A stretch of 64,000 nt of DNA from Lysobacteraceae bacterium. Lineage in GTDB: Bacteria > Pseudomonadota > Gammaproteobacteria > Xanthomonadales > Xanthomonadaceae. The stretch's first letter is position 1, and the number at the start of each line of letters is the position of its first letter. Position numbers and translations under genes: made by a program. Shown in pieces: positions 30,816 through 39,555 of the stretch. The stretch lies in NCBI GenBank assembly GCA_004297225.1, contig SCUI01000013.1:431982-495981 (forward strand). Direction: 5' to 3'. Below the pieces are notes generated by a model. It did not search any database. It was not told the origin of the DNA and saw nothing but the letters and a program-made list of their open reading frames with translations.

Positions 30816-31805
30816 ATGCAACTCGCCGCCGCCATGCCTGCCGCCGCAACGCCCGCGCCTTGCCACGGTGCCACCGACGAGGGCCTGCTGCCTTCCGATC
30901 TCCGCCTGCGCTGCCCGCGTTGCCGCGCCGGCATGGCGGGTGGGACCTGCCCGTCGTGCGGAATGACCGTCGATGTGCGCTGCGGGATCGTTCGCGCGCT
31001 GGCGCCCGAGACGCGCGCGCGGCTCGCGGGGTTCATCGATGAGTACGAACGGATACGGGAAGCCGAAGGGCGCGGCAGCGACGATGCCGGGTACTACCTT
31101 GGACTTCCGTACAGCGACGCCTCGGGCAGGGATCCGCGCCAGTGGCGAGTCCGCGCCCGCAGCCACGACTATCTCCTGCGCCACCTGTTGCCGGACCGGG
31201 ATCGCGGTCATGGCGCGAGGGTCCTGGACCTCGGCGCGGGCAACTGCTGGATGAGTTACCGGCTGGCACTGGCCGGCCATCGTCCCTGCGCGGTCGACCT
31301 GCTCACCAACGATGCGGATGGCATGGGCGCCGCGCGCCATTTCCGCGCGCGGCTGCCGGCGTTGTTCCCGCGCTTCCAGGCGAGCTTCGAGCAGCTTCCG
31401 TTCGCGGACGGGCAATTCGATGCCGCGGTGTTCAACGCCTCGTTCCACTATGCGGGAGATGGCACCGCGGTGCTGCGCGAGGCGTTGCGTTGCCTGGCGC
31501 CGGGTGGCGTCGCCATCGTCAGCGACACGCCGTGGTATCCGCGTGCCGGGGACGGCCGCAGGATGCTGGCCGAGCGACAGGCAGACTTCCTGCGCAGGCA
31601 CGGGACGCCCGGCACGGCATTGCCGATGCTCGGTTTCCTGACCGATGCCCGGTTGCGGGCGATGGAGCGCGCACTGTCGATCCGGTGGGAGATCCACGTG
31701 CCCTGGTACGGCGTTGCCTGGGCCTTGCGCCCGGCGCTGGCCATTCTGGGAGGGCGGCGGCGGCCTTCGCGTTTCCGCCTGTACGTGGCGCGCAAGCCCG
31801 GATGA
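30816..31805 (+). CDS. Class I SAM methyltransferase with N-terminal zinc ribbon
   Basis: A 329-residue protein. A four-cysteine zinc ribbon is visible at Cys33, Cys36, Cys45 and Cys48 (CPRCRAGMAGGTCPSCG), followed by a class I methyltransferase domain: motif I VLDLGAGNCWMS, then FEQLPFADGQFDAAVFNAS and LRCLAPGGVAIVSDTPWY. The C-terminus is basic and hydrophobic, perhaps membrane-associated. It follows the nucleotidyltransferase after 18 bases with GGAG before the ATG at 30816. Tail to tail with the glycosyltransferase gene, 13 bases apart. Substrate unknown. Confidence 0.85.
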   Translation: MQLAAAMPAAATPAPCHGATDEGLLPSDLRLRCPRCRAGMAGGTCPSCGMTVDVRCGIVRALAPETRARLAGFIDEYERIREAEGRGSDDAGYYLGLPYSDASGRDPRQWRVRARSHDYLLRHLLPDRDRGHGARVLDLGAGNCWMSYRLALAGHRPCAVDLLTNDADGMGAARHFRARLPALFPRFQASFEQLPFADGQFDAAVFNASFHYAGDGTAVLREALRCLAPGGVAIVSDTPWYPRAGDGRRMLAERQADFLRRHGTPGTALPMLGFLTDARLRAMERALSIRWEIHVPWYGVAWALRPALAILGGRRRPSRFRLYVARKPG

Positions 31806-31818
31806 GCGCGGGCCCGCT

Positions 31819-32913
31819 TCACGACCACTGCCGATAGAGGTCTTCGAACGCGCGGGCGGTGGCGTCGGCGTCCTGGCGGATCGCAAGCTGTTGCGCCGCC
31901 AACGCCATGCGCAGGCGCAAGGCCTCGTCGCCGAGCACGCGCGCGATCGCGCCGGCCAATGCTTCCGCATCGCCCACCGGCACGATCGCCGCGGCCGCGG
32001 GCGCCCATTCGACCAGGTGACCCACCGCGGTGCCGACGGTGGGGACGCCGACCACGGCCGCTTCCATCGCCACCAGCGGGCCCGCCTCATGGTGCGAGGA
32101 CATCACGTGCAGGTCGGCGGCCACCAGCAGCGGGCGCAGTTCGCGCTGGGTCCTGAAGCCATGGAAACGGACCCGATGCGCCAGGCCGAGCTCACCCGCC
32201 AGCGCCTGCATCTCGCCATCCAGGGTGTCCACGCCCACCACGTCGAGGGTGAACGCCGGTTGGTCGCGAGCCAGCAGCGACAGCGCGCGCAACAGCGTCG
32301 CCTGGTCCTTGACCCGGTTGAGGCTGGCGACGTGGACCAGGCGGGCCGTCGCCCGGTCGCGCCGGCGCGGCGCAACCGGCGGCCAGGCGCGCAGGTCCAC
32401 CCCCAGCGGTACCCGATCGGCCGCGATCCCGAGTTCGCGCAAACGGTCGAGCATCGGCGTGCTGGCCGCGCTGACGGCATCGGCGGCGCGCAGCACCAGC
32501 GCCTCGCGCAGGCGGCTGGTCCAGCGGCGGCGACCGCCGTACCCGATCCCGTGCAACGCCACCAGTTCGCCACCGGCCACGTGGACCAGGCTGCGCACGC
32601 GCAACGACCAGGCCGCGGCCACCGCGACCAGGCCGCAGGAGCCGGAGAAGATCGCCTGGATCCGGTCGAACGGCGCGCGCCGGTGTTCGCGGCGCAATGC
32701 CCGGATCGCACGCACCCGCGTCCAGCGTTCGCCGATGTTGTGGACGTGCGCGCCGCCCAGCGTCCACTCGCCGGGTCCTGCTTCCTGGTGCAGCGCGAAC
32801 ACGTGTACTTCGTGGTGGCCCGACAGGCGTTCGATCAGCGCCAGCAGCGCGGGGATCACCCGCCGCTCGCCATCGCGGTCGACGCCGCCGGGTACCACCA
32901 GCGCCAGCTTCAC
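31819..32913 (-). CDS. Glycosyltransferase family 4-like (first)
   Basis: A 364-residue retaining GT-B glycosyltransferase. N-terminal Rossmann half begins MKLALVVPGGVDRDGERR; the C-terminal half has the nucleotide-sugar motif SSHHEAGPLVAMEAAVVGVPTVG (read in two parts, E-x7-E type). The frame is open far upstream, but the GTG at 32913 overlaps the stop of the preceding glycosyltransferase (GTGA), giving the natural start. Last gene of the six-gene minus-strand operon. Sugar donor and acceptor unknown. Confidence 0.88.
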   Translation of the reverse strand: MKLALVVPGGVDRDGERRVIPALLALIERLSGHHEVHVFALHQEAGPGEWTLGGAHVHNIGERWTRVRAIRALRREHRRAPFDRIQAIFSGSCGLVAVAAAWSLRVRSLVHVAGGELVALHGIGYGGRRRWTSRLREALVLRAADAVSAASTPMLDRLRELGIAADRVPLGVDLRAWPPVAPRRRDRATARLVHVASLNRVKDQATLLRALSLLARDQPAFTLDVVGVDTLDGEMQALAGELGLAHRVRFHGFRTQRELRPLLVAADLHVMSSHHEAGPLVAMEAAVVGVPTVGTAVGHLVEWAPAAAAIVPVGDAEALAGAIARVLGDEALRLRMALAAQQLAIRQDADATARAFEDLYRQWS

Positions 32914-34034
32914 TCGAGGCCCCGGGCGTGGCGCGCGGCGACTTCGGCATAGGTGGTGGCCCAGCGGCGGCCGATGGCGGCGAAAGACAGCGTGGCCTCG
33001 AAGTGGGCGCGGACCGCATCGCGCAACGGAGGTTGCAGCGCCGCGTCGACCAGCGCCGCGGACAATCGTCGCGGATCGCCGACCGGCCAGAGTCGTCCCA
33101 CCGTCCCGCCACCGGTCAACGCGCGGAAGGCGGGAATGTCGGTGACCACCGGCGTCGTGCCGCAGGCGATTGCCTCCATCAGTGCATACCCGCCGCCTTC
33201 GGCGCGGCTGCCGGACACGAACAGGTCGCTGGCGCGCATCATGGCTTCGACCTGCGCATGCGGCAGCCTGCCGAGCAGGTGCACCCTGTCGGCAAGGACC
33301 GGGTGCGCCGCGATCCGTGCCTGCACGGCCTGCAACAACGGGGCGGTCCCGAACGCGCACCACATTTGCAGTCCGGGCAAGCGCGACGCGGCACCGGCGA
33401 CGCCGTCGATGACGGTCAACGGATCCTTGTGGTGGGCCAGGTGGCCGACCCAGGCGACGCAGGGATCGCCGTGCATGCCGGTGTCGGTGCGCGCACGCTT
33501 GCGGTCGCCGGGCGTGAAGCGGCTGGTGGATTCCGGGATCGCGAACACGCGCGCGCCGTCGCCGAGCACGCGCGCGTCGATGAACGGCCGGGCCTGTTCG
33601 GTGGAGGTGAAGGAGACCGCGGCGACCGCCGAATGCCAGCGCCGCCAGCGCCTGCGCCGCCACCAGCGCGGCACGCCATCGGCATGGTCCTGGCAGAGCA
33701 GCGGCAGCCGCGGCAACCTTCGTGCCACGGCGCAGGCGTCCTCCGCGAAGGCAAGGCCATGCACGTGCAACAGGTCCGCGCCCAGGCCGGAGAGCATCGC
33801 GGCCAGGCGGCGGCTGCGCTCGGGTTCGTGCAGCGCAGCGATGTCCAGGAAGTGGTACTCGATGCCGTTGCGCACGATCCGGTCCTGGCGCCAGGCAGCC
33901 TGTACCACCGAAATGCGGGTGCCGGCGCTGGCGGCGATCTCGGCGATGTCCACCAGCGAGTGCCATTCCCCGAGCATGTCCGCGTGCGCGCGGCCCGGGG
34001 GCAGCGGCAGCAGGTTGGCCTGGACCACGTGCAT
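32910..34034 (-). CDS. Glycosyltransferase family 4-like (second)
   Basis: A 374-residue GT-B glycosyltransferase with DLLHVHGLAF in the N-terminal half, CVAWVGHLAHHKDPLTVIDG at the domain junction and the C-terminal motif SRAEGGGYALMEAIACGTTP. Start ATG at 34034 follows the radical SAM/B12 gene after 15 bases; the stop overlaps the next gene by four bases. Its sequence is only distantly like the first glycosyltransferase, so the pair probably adds different sugars rather than being a recent duplication. Confidence 0.88.
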   Translation of the reverse strand: MHVVQANLLPLPPGRAHADMLGEWHSLVDIAEIAASAGTRISVVQAAWRQDRIVRNGIEYHFLDIAALHEPERSRRLAAMLSGLGADLLHVHGLAFAEDACAVARRLPRLPLLCQDHADGVPRWWRRRRWRRWHSAVAAVSFTSTEQARPFIDARVLGDGARVFAIPESTSRFTPGDRKRARTDTGMHGDPCVAWVGHLAHHKDPLTVIDGVAGAASRLPGLQMWCAFGTAPLLQAVQARIAAHPVLADRVHLLGRLPHAQVEAMMRASDLFVSGSRAEGGGYALMEAIACGTTPVVTDIPAFRALTGGGTVGRLWPVGDPRRLSAALVDAALQPPLRDAVRAHFEATLSFAAIGRRWATTYAEVAARHARGLE

Positions 34035-34049
34035 GGAGGCCTGCCGCGG

Positions 34050-35570
34050 CTACAGGCCCGAGACCTGCGGCAAGCGCAGGCGCACCAGGCGGTTGGCCAG
34101 TTCCAGCTCCCAGGGGTGGCCGAAGCGCGCATGGCGGTAGCGCCAGCCGGCCAGGGTGCGCAGCGCCTGCTTGCCCCAGGCCGGCGAATGCAGGTCCTGC
34201 ACGGTGGGGAAGCGGCAACGCAACACGGTGACGAAATCGCGGATCCGCCGGCGAAGTCGTTCGTCGAGCCAGGGCGCGTCCGCGTGGCAGGCGTAATCGA
34301 CCCATTGCGGCGCGGCCCATTCCTCCACGGTGGTCGGGAACACGACCGGCCGGCCGTCGAGGTCGAACACCGGCACGGGCGGGCGCTTGCGGCGGTCGGA
34401 AGCGTGGCGGCTTGCGTCCGGCAGCGGCGTGTAGACGTACACGACCACTTCGGTGTCGGGGTTTGCCCGCTTCAACGCGCGGATGAAGTCGAAGGTGCGC
34501 TCGGTCTCGGCTTCGGTGTCTTCCGGCGGGGCGACCATGAACGACAGCTCGGGGATCACGCCATGTCGCCGGCACAGCTTGACCACGTCCATGGTCTGGT
34601 CGGGGCGCGTGCCCTTGCGGATCTCCTTCAACATCCTGGCATTGGGGGACTCCGCGCCGATGTAGGCCATCCGCAGCCGGCTTTTGCGCACGAGTTCCCA
34701 TGCATGGTCGGACAGGTCGAGAAGCGCGTCGGCGCGGGCGAAGCACCACCATGGCATCGAGTAGCGGGCCATCACCTCGAGCAACGGCAGCATGTCGCGT
34801 TCGCGATCGAAGAAGTTGTTGTCGAAGTACTGCACCGAATCCGCGCCGAGCTCGTTCCTGAACCATGCGAGGTCGCGTTCCAGCCGTGCGGCGGGCGGCA
34901 GTTGCGTGGTGCCTCCGAACATCGCGGCCACGCCGCAGAAGGTGCAGTGGAAGCGGCACCCGGTGGCGGCCTGGTGGGCGACGGTGCGTTCCCCCAGGTA
35001 GGTGCGCGCCAGGTAGCGGCGCGGATCGCCCAGCTTGTCGTAAGGCAGCAACGTGTCGCCGGCGGCCGGACCGATCGCGCCGTCGGCATTGCGCACGACC
35101 TCGCCGGCCTGCTTCCACGCCAGTCCCGGAATGCGCGCGAGGGCGGCCGCGTCGCGGTCGCGGGCAGCGGCAAGCAAGCGCGGCAAGGCATGGTCGCCCG
35201 GTCCACGGACGACGTAGTCGACGTACGGCGCGGCAATCGCGGCTTCCGTCTGCAGGGTCGGGAAATAGCCGCCCCAGCAGATCGGCATCCGCGGGAAACG
35301 TTCGCGGATCGCGCGCGAGACCGCGATCGACGGCGCCAGTTGCGGACCACCCATGACGGTGATCCCCACCATGTCGAAATGCCCGCGCGCCAGCGCGCCA
35401 AGGCTCGCCTGGATGAAGTCGCGATCGACGTTGCCGTCGACGATCTCCGCGTCACCTGCGGCGGTCCGCTGCAGCGCAGCCGCCAGGTGCAGCAAGGCCA
35501 GCGGGAATCGCGCGCTGCGCCGCGAGGTGATGGTCGGGTTGATCAACAGGATGCGTGGCAGCTCGGGCAT
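34050..35570 (-). CDS. B12-binding-domain radical SAM protein
   Basis: A 506-residue protein of the BchE/HpnP-like class. Residues about 1-150 resemble the cobalamin-binding domain (ILLINPTI, FDMVGITVMGGPQLAPS, CWGGYFPTL); the cluster motif is Cys205-x3-Cys209-x2-Cys212 (GCRFHCTFCG); the core has YFDNNFFDRERDML and YIGAESPNARMLKEIRKG. A C-terminal extension of about 130 residues follows (from roughly VFDLDGRPVVF). Start ATG at 35570 has GGAG upstream; 14 bases separate it from the preceding methyltransferase. Likely a methylation or radical rearrangement of an unactivated carbon; substrate unknown. Confidence 0.9.
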   Translation of the reverse strand: MPELPRILLINPTITSRRSARFPLALLHLAAALQRTAAGDAEIVDGNVDRDFIQASLGALARGHFDMVGITVMGGPQLAPSIAVSRAIRERFPRMPICWGGYFPTLQTEAAIAAPYVDYVVRGPGDHALPRLLAAARDRDAAALARIPGLAWKQAGEVVRNADGAIGPAAGDTLLPYDKLGDPRRYLARTYLGERTVAHQAATGCRFHCTFCGVAAMFGGTTQLPPAARLERDLAWFRNELGADSVQYFDNNFFDRERDMLPLLEVMARYSMPWWCFARADALLDLSDHAWELVRKSRLRMAYIGAESPNARMLKEIRKGTRPDQTMDVVKLCRRHGVIPELSFMVAPPEDTEAETERTFDFIRALKRANPDTEVVVYVYTPLPDASRHASDRRKRPPVPVFDLDGRPVVFPTTVEEWAAPQWVDYACHADAPWLDERLRRRIRDFVTVLRCRFPTVQDLHSPAWGKQALRTLAGWRYRHARFGHPWELELANRLVRLRLPQVSGL

Positions 35571-35584
35571 GCGGGGCTCCGGGA

Positions 35585-36289
35585 TCAGCGATGTCGGCGG
35601 GCGCGCCGCAGCTGCAGCACCAACGCCACCGGTACCTCGAGTGCGGTGTGGTCGAAGTGCGCGCCGGCCGGGATGTCGGCCGGATCGAGCATCGGTTCCA
35701 GTACGTGCTCGATCACGAAGCCGGACGCGGCACAGGCGGCGTGCCAGTGGCTGTAGAGGTGCCTGGTATGCCGGACCGCGTAGCGACTGCCGTCGTGGCT
35801 GAAGTCGCGCACCCATCCCAGGGCGTCGCCGATCGGATGGACGTCGCTGCACAACACGCGCCCGCCGGGCCGGACCACGCGCGACAACTCGGCCAGCGCA
35901 GCCTGGAGATGGCGAACGTGGCCCAACGCCAGCCCGCAGATACCGAAGTCGGCGCAGTCGTCGCCCAGCGGCAGCGCGGTGAGACTGCCGCACAGCAGTT
36001 CCACCGGCGGCTCGTGCCTGCCGGAGAGCGAGGTCGCGGCTCGCCGCAGCATCTGCGGCGACAGGTCCACGCCGATCGCGTGGCTGGCACCGCGATGCCG
36101 CGCATGCAGTAGGTAACGGCCACTGCCGCAGCCGGCATCGAGCACTACCCGGCCTTGCAGGGATCGCGGCAGCAGCCCGAGCATGGCGCGTTCCTCCGCC
36201 TGCATCACCGGGTTGTGCGCGTGCGGTGGATAGGTGGGCGCCCACAGTGCATAGGCTTGCGCCGGTTCCAGCAGCAGCGGGGCGTCCAT
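35585..36289 (-). CDS. Class I SAM methyltransferase (small)
   Basis: A 234-residue methyltransferase of the UbiE/COQ5-like type: motif I VVLDAGCGSGRYLLHAR, post-I IGVDLSPQMLRRA, motif II region GDDCADFGICGLALGHV and RVVRPGGRVLCSDVHP. The ATG at 36289 overlaps the amidohydrolase stop by one base, giving tight coupling. N-terminal residues (YALWAPTYPPHAHNPVM) resemble the substrate region of biotin- or quinone-type methyltransferases, but I cannot assign a substrate. Confidence 0.87.
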   Translation of the reverse strand: MDAPLLLEPAQAYALWAPTYPPHAHNPVMQAEERAMLGLLPRSLQGRVVLDAGCGSGRYLLHARHRGASHAIGVDLSPQMLRRAATSLSGRHEPPVELLCGSLTALPLGDDCADFGICGLALGHVRHLQAALAELSRVVRPGGRVLCSDVHPIGDALGWVRDFSHDGSRYAVRHTRHLYSHWHAACAASGFVIEHVLEPMLDPADIPAGAHFDHTALEVPVALVLQLRRARRHR

Positions 36290-37506
36290 CAGCCGGCAAC
36301 CGTCCGCAGCGTCGAGGCGTCTTCCACGATTGCTTCCAGGCCGGGTTCGAGGGCGATGACTGCCGGGTCGGCCAGGCTGGCCGCCAGGAGCTTTGGTGCG
36401 CCGTCCAGGGTCACGGCCACGGTGTCGACGCCGGCCAGCTGGAACCATGCGGCAAGGTCGGGGTCGGCGATGCACGGCAAGCCGTTGCGCACGACGGCCC
36501 GAAGCTCGCTCCGGCGCAGGCCCGGCAAGGCGTGGCCGGCGGCGCCGCCGGTGTCGCGGACGACGACCAGGTCGGCCTGGGCGCCCGCATCCAGGCTGCC
36601 GCGTCCCGGCATGCGCAGGATGCGCGCGGGCGCCGTGGTCACCAGTTCGAGCAGCTGTCCTGCAGCGAGCTCGTCGCGCAGGATGACACCGCGCATCTCG
36701 TCCAGCAGGTCGCGCGAGCCGGTGAGGCGCGAATCGGTGCCCAGCGCCAGCCGGCCGGCTTCGTGCAACCGGCGTGGATCCAGGGTGGCGCCCAGCAGGG
36801 CGTGGTTGCTGGCAGGGCACCACACCACCGCGGCATCGCGTTCGATCACGCGCGCGACGTCGCCAGGTCCCAGGCCGACGCCGTGCACCAGCACGCTGTT
36901 GGCCGCCAGGCAGCCCAGCGCGTCGAGCGCGGACAACTCGCCGCGCGCGACCTCGTCGGTGCCTTCGGCCAGGTGGATGATCCAGGGACGATCGGGTGGC
37001 GTGGCGAGAAAACTGCGCCGCGGGTCCGGGCCGTACTCGTTCCAGCCCGGCGCATAGCTCCAGCCGAAATCGCGCAGCACGGCGACCGGGAAGCCGGGTG
37101 CCGCGAACGCGCCATGCCAGGGGTCGTGGTGGGCGACGCAGGTGGTGCCGGCGAGCAGGTTCTTCAGCGCGCCGTGGCGCAGGCGCACCTCGACCGGCAA
37201 CGCAAGGGCCGCGGCCACCGCCGGCTCGGCGAAGTGCGCCTTGAACGCTTCCATCCATTGGTAGCTGTTGCCGAACGGGCCGCGCTGCGGCAACGGCGGC
37301 ACCGCGTTGACGTGCAGGTGGTCATGCGCGTTGACCAGTCCCGGGAACACCTGGTGGCCATGCAGGTCGATGCGCGGCGCGCGCGTGCCGGGAAAAGCGG
37401 CGACATGTGCGCCGCGGATGCACAGTCGGGTCCGCGTGGTTCGCGCCGGCGAGACCACGGAGGCGCCGCAAAGGTCGAAGCCGGTCGTGGCAGTGGCATG
37501 TTCCAT
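36289..37506 (-). CDS. Amidohydrolase-family metal-dependent hydrolase
   Basis: A 405-residue TIM-barrel amidohydrolase of the chlorohydrolase/cytosine-deaminase type. Metal-site residues are visible: His61 and His63 (NAHDHLH), His178 (HLAEGTDE), His208 (VHGVGLGPGD) and Asp258 (GTDSRL). A small composite beta domain flanks the barrel. It probably deaminates or hydrolyses a ring C-N bond. Three bases separate it from the upstream methyltransferase and one base overlaps the downstream one. Within this operon it may trim or deaminate a pathway intermediate. Confidence 0.88.
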   Translation of the reverse strand: MEHATATTGFDLCGASVVSPARTTRTRLCIRGAHVAAFPGTRAPRIDLHGHQVFPGLVNAHDHLHVNAVPPLPQRGPFGNSYQWMEAFKAHFAEPAVAAALALPVEVRLRHGALKNLLAGTTCVAHHDPWHGAFAAPGFPVAVLRDFGWSYAPGWNEYGPDPRRSFLATPPDRPWIIHLAEGTDEVARGELSALDALGCLAANSVLVHGVGLGPGDVARVIERDAAVVWCPASNHALLGATLDPRRLHEAGRLALGTDSRLTGSRDLLDEMRGVILRDELAAGQLLELVTTAPARILRMPGRGSLDAGAQADLVVVRDTGGAAGHALPGLRRSELRAVVRNGLPCIADPDLAAWFQLAGVDTVAVTLDGAPKLLAASLADPAVIALEPGLEAIVEDASTLRTVAG

Positions 37507-37509
37507 CGT

Positions 37510-38319
37510 TCAGCGCCGGCGCATCACCATCAGGAAGTGGTCGCCCATGGCGCGCAGCAGTGGCCACGCTCCAAGGCGGTCGTCGAGCCGGCCGAGGAGA
37601 TCGCACCATCGCTGCCGGCGCTGGTGGAAATCCACGAGGTAGGGCGGCGGCATGAACAGGCTGAGCGCACGCTGGCTCTCCAGCGTGAACCGCGCCGCGA
37701 ACGGCCGATGGAATTCGCGCGGGAGGTAATAGCGGGTCCAGATCATATGGCGGTTCATGCCTACCGGAGTCGCGCCGCGCGCGGCGCGGACCAGCGCCCG
37801 CCGCAAGCGCCCGCGCAGCGTGTAGTGGGCCAGTTCCCAGGGACAGATCCGGCCCATGACCGAGAACACCAGGACGCCGCCGGGGACGAGGAGGCGCGCG
37901 CAGTGCCGCGCGGCCTCGCCGAGGTCCGGGACGCAATTCATCGGCCCGAGGTTGGAATAGATGCCGTCGAACCTGCCCTCGAGCTGGTCGAGCTGCTGGA
38001 TGCCCAGGTGCAGGACCTGCACCGGCGCGGGCGGCGAAGCTCCGGTGGCGCGCGCCCGGGTGCGCGCGACCATCCGTGGCGACCAGTCGGTGGCGACCAC
38101 GCGATGGCCGATCTGCGCGAAGTGCAGGGCGTCGATGCCCGTGCCGCAGCCGAGGTCCAGCAGCCTCGATCCGGGCGCGACCTCGCGCGAGACCACGTCC
38201 CACAGCGTGCGCCGCATGCGCTGTACCAGCGCGTTGTTGCCGCGCGGTCCATCGTAGTCGGCTGCGACGCTGTCGAACGCGCGCCTGGTGTCCTGGAGTT
38301 GCAGCGTGCTGTCCTGCAT
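37510..38319 (-). CDS. Class I SAM methyltransferase, first gene of minus-strand operon
   Basis: A 269-residue methyltransferase: AFDSVAADYDGPRGNNALV, motif I LLDLGCGTGIDALHFA, VVATDWSPRMVARTR, GRFDGIYSNLGPMNCV, LLVPGGVLVFSVMG. The ATG at 38319 is the first plausible start after a promoter-like element whose -10 ends only three bases upstream, so either the mRNA is leaderless or a slightly later start is used. It heads the operon MTase-amidohydrolase-MTase-radical SAM-GT-GT. Substrate unknown. Confidence 0.86.
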   Translation of the reverse strand: MQDSTLQLQDTRRAFDSVAADYDGPRGNNALVQRMRRTLWDVVSREVAPGSRLLDLGCGTGIDALHFAQIGHRVVATDWSPRMVARTRARATGASPPAPVQVLHLGIQQLDQLEGRFDGIYSNLGPMNCVPDLGEAARHCARLLVPGGVLVFSVMGRICPWELAHYTLRGRLRRALVRAARGATPVGMNRHMIWTRYYLPREFHRPFAARFTLESQRALSLFMPPPYLVDFHQRRQRWCDLLGRLDDRLGAWPLLRAMGDHFLMVMRRR

Positions 38320-38322
38320 GCC

Positions 38323-38353
38323 GGTGGGTGCCGCGCCGGGGGCGGAAAAGTTG
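38323..38353 (-). promoter_or_regulatory. Putative ECF-type promoter for the six-gene minus operon
   Basis: Minus strand: CAACTT (complement of 38348-38353), spacer of 18 bases, ACCCACC (complement of 38323-38329). One mismatch in the -35 box and one extra spacer base compared with the other sites, so this copy may be weaker. Confidence 0.6.
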
Positions 38354-38364
38354 CGCGGCCGATG

Positions 38365-38394
38365 CAACCTTTCCCCGGAGGGCCGGCACCTACC
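38365..38394 (+). promoter_or_regulatory. Putative ECF-type promoter for the decaheme cytochrome operon
   Basis: CAACCT at 38365-38370, 17-base spacer, ACCTACC at 38388-38394, then 21 bases to the ATG at 38416. It is identical in both boxes to the elements at 28121 and 48313 and faces away from the element at 38323-38353. Confidence 0.78.
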
Positions 38395-38415
38395 CGCGAC
38401 CGGGCACATGGGTGG

Positions 38416-39534
38416 ATGCGCACGATGCGCAAGACGGCGCTCACGAGGGCGGCATTGCTGGTCATGTTGCTGGTGCTGCCCGGCCTGCACGCGCAACAGG
38501 GTGGCCAGCGAGGCGGCCAGGGCACCGCTGCCCAGGCATCCCGCGGGCTGCCGCAGCCGCTGAGCGCCAGCGATATCGCGCGCTGGCTGCCGGCGACCGA
38601 CATGGACGCGGGCGATCCGGGGCGTCCGCGCATGCGCTGGCCAGGTGATGCGCGCGCGCAGCCGTTCGAAGCGGCGCCGCCGGCGCGCAACCCGCTTGCA
38701 CTCCACGCCACCCCGATCGGTGCGCGGTCATGCGCGTCCTGCCACGCGCTGGAGGCGGTGCAGGCCACGCACAGCCTGCACGTGCGTGCCTTCGCCGCGG
38801 GCGGCGGGCGCAATGGCGCGTGCGAGACCTGCCACGGCCCCGGCTCCGAGCATGCCAGGCAGCCTCAGGCGCGCGGCTCGATCATCGCCTTCACCCACGA
38901 CTCGGTCACGCCGGTGGAGGTCCAGGTCGGCACCTGCCTGGGCTGCCACGCCGGCGGCGCGCGCCAGCATTGGCTCGGCTCGGTGCACGAACGGCGCGGC
39001 CTGGCCTGCACCGATTGCCACAACCCGATGGCGCGGCTGTCGCCGGAAGGCCTGCTGGCCAGGCCTTCGATCAATGAAACCTGCGCCACCTGCCATCGCG
39101 ACGTCCGCGTGCAGTTCAACCGCCGCTCGCACATGCCGCTGCCCGAAGGCCAGCTGTCGTGCGTGGACTGCCACAATCCCCACGGCAGCGTGACCGAGCC
39201 GCTGCTCAAGACCGATACGGTCAACGAGACCTGCCATTCCTGCCATGCGGAAAAGCGCGGGCCGTTCCTGTTCGAGCACGCACCCGTGCGCGAAAGCTGC
39301 CTGAACTGCCATACGCCGCACGGCTCCAACCACGCCAGCCTGCTGGTCCTGCCGGTACCCATGCTGTGCCAGCAATGCCACACCAACCACCAGCACCCCA
39401 ACGACCTGTTGACCCGCCAGAACCTGCGCAGCGGGCTGGTGCCCGACGAGCGGGTGATGGCCCGTGGATGCCTCAACTGCCACAGCAACATCCACGGCTC
39501 GAACCATCCGGCCGGGCCGACCCTGGTCAAGTGA
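38416..39534 (+). CDS. Decaheme c-type cytochrome, DmsE/MtrA/PioA-like
   Basis: A 372-residue periplasmic multiheme cytochrome. A signal peptide (RKTALTRAALLVMLLVLPGLHA) is followed by exactly ten CxxCH haem motifs from Cys106 to His356 (CASCH, CETCH, CLGCH, CTDCH, CATCH, CVDCH, CHSCH, CLNCH, CQQCH, CLNCH), with many additional distal histidines, as in MtrA, PioA and DmsE. In relatives it threads through an MtrB/PioB barrel to carry electrons across the outer membrane. Start is ATG 38416 or 38425. The barrel gene follows 21 bases later. Confidence 0.92.
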   Translation: MRTMRKTALTRAALLVMLLVLPGLHAQQGGQRGGQGTAAQASRGLPQPLSASDIARWLPATDMDAGDPGRPRMRWPGDARAQPFEAAPPARNPLALHATPIGARSCASCHALEAVQATHSLHVRAFAAGGGRNGACETCHGPGSEHARQPQARGSIIAFTHDSVTPVEVQVGTCLGCHAGGARQHWLGSVHERRGLACTDCHNPMARLSPEGLLARPSINETCATCHRDVRVQFNRRSHMPLPEGQLSCVDCHNPHGSVTEPLLKTDTVNETCHSCHAEKRGPFLFEHAPVRESCLNCHTPHGSNHASLLVLPVPMLCQQCHTNHQHPNDLLTRQNLRSGLVPDERVMARGCLNCHSNIHGSNHPAGPTLVK

Positions 39535-39555
39535 GCGGATGACGGAGGCGCCGCC

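Noticed and set aside
25351..31805. Lasso-peptide biosynthesis cluster
   Set aside because: No asparagine-synthetase-like cyclase, no transglutaminase-like protease and no precursor gene were found.
37510..38706. Longer start for the first minus-operon methyltransferase, reaching over the decaheme gene
   Set aside because: The extension crosses both promoter elements and the signal peptide of the divergent gene; no methyltransferase homology there.
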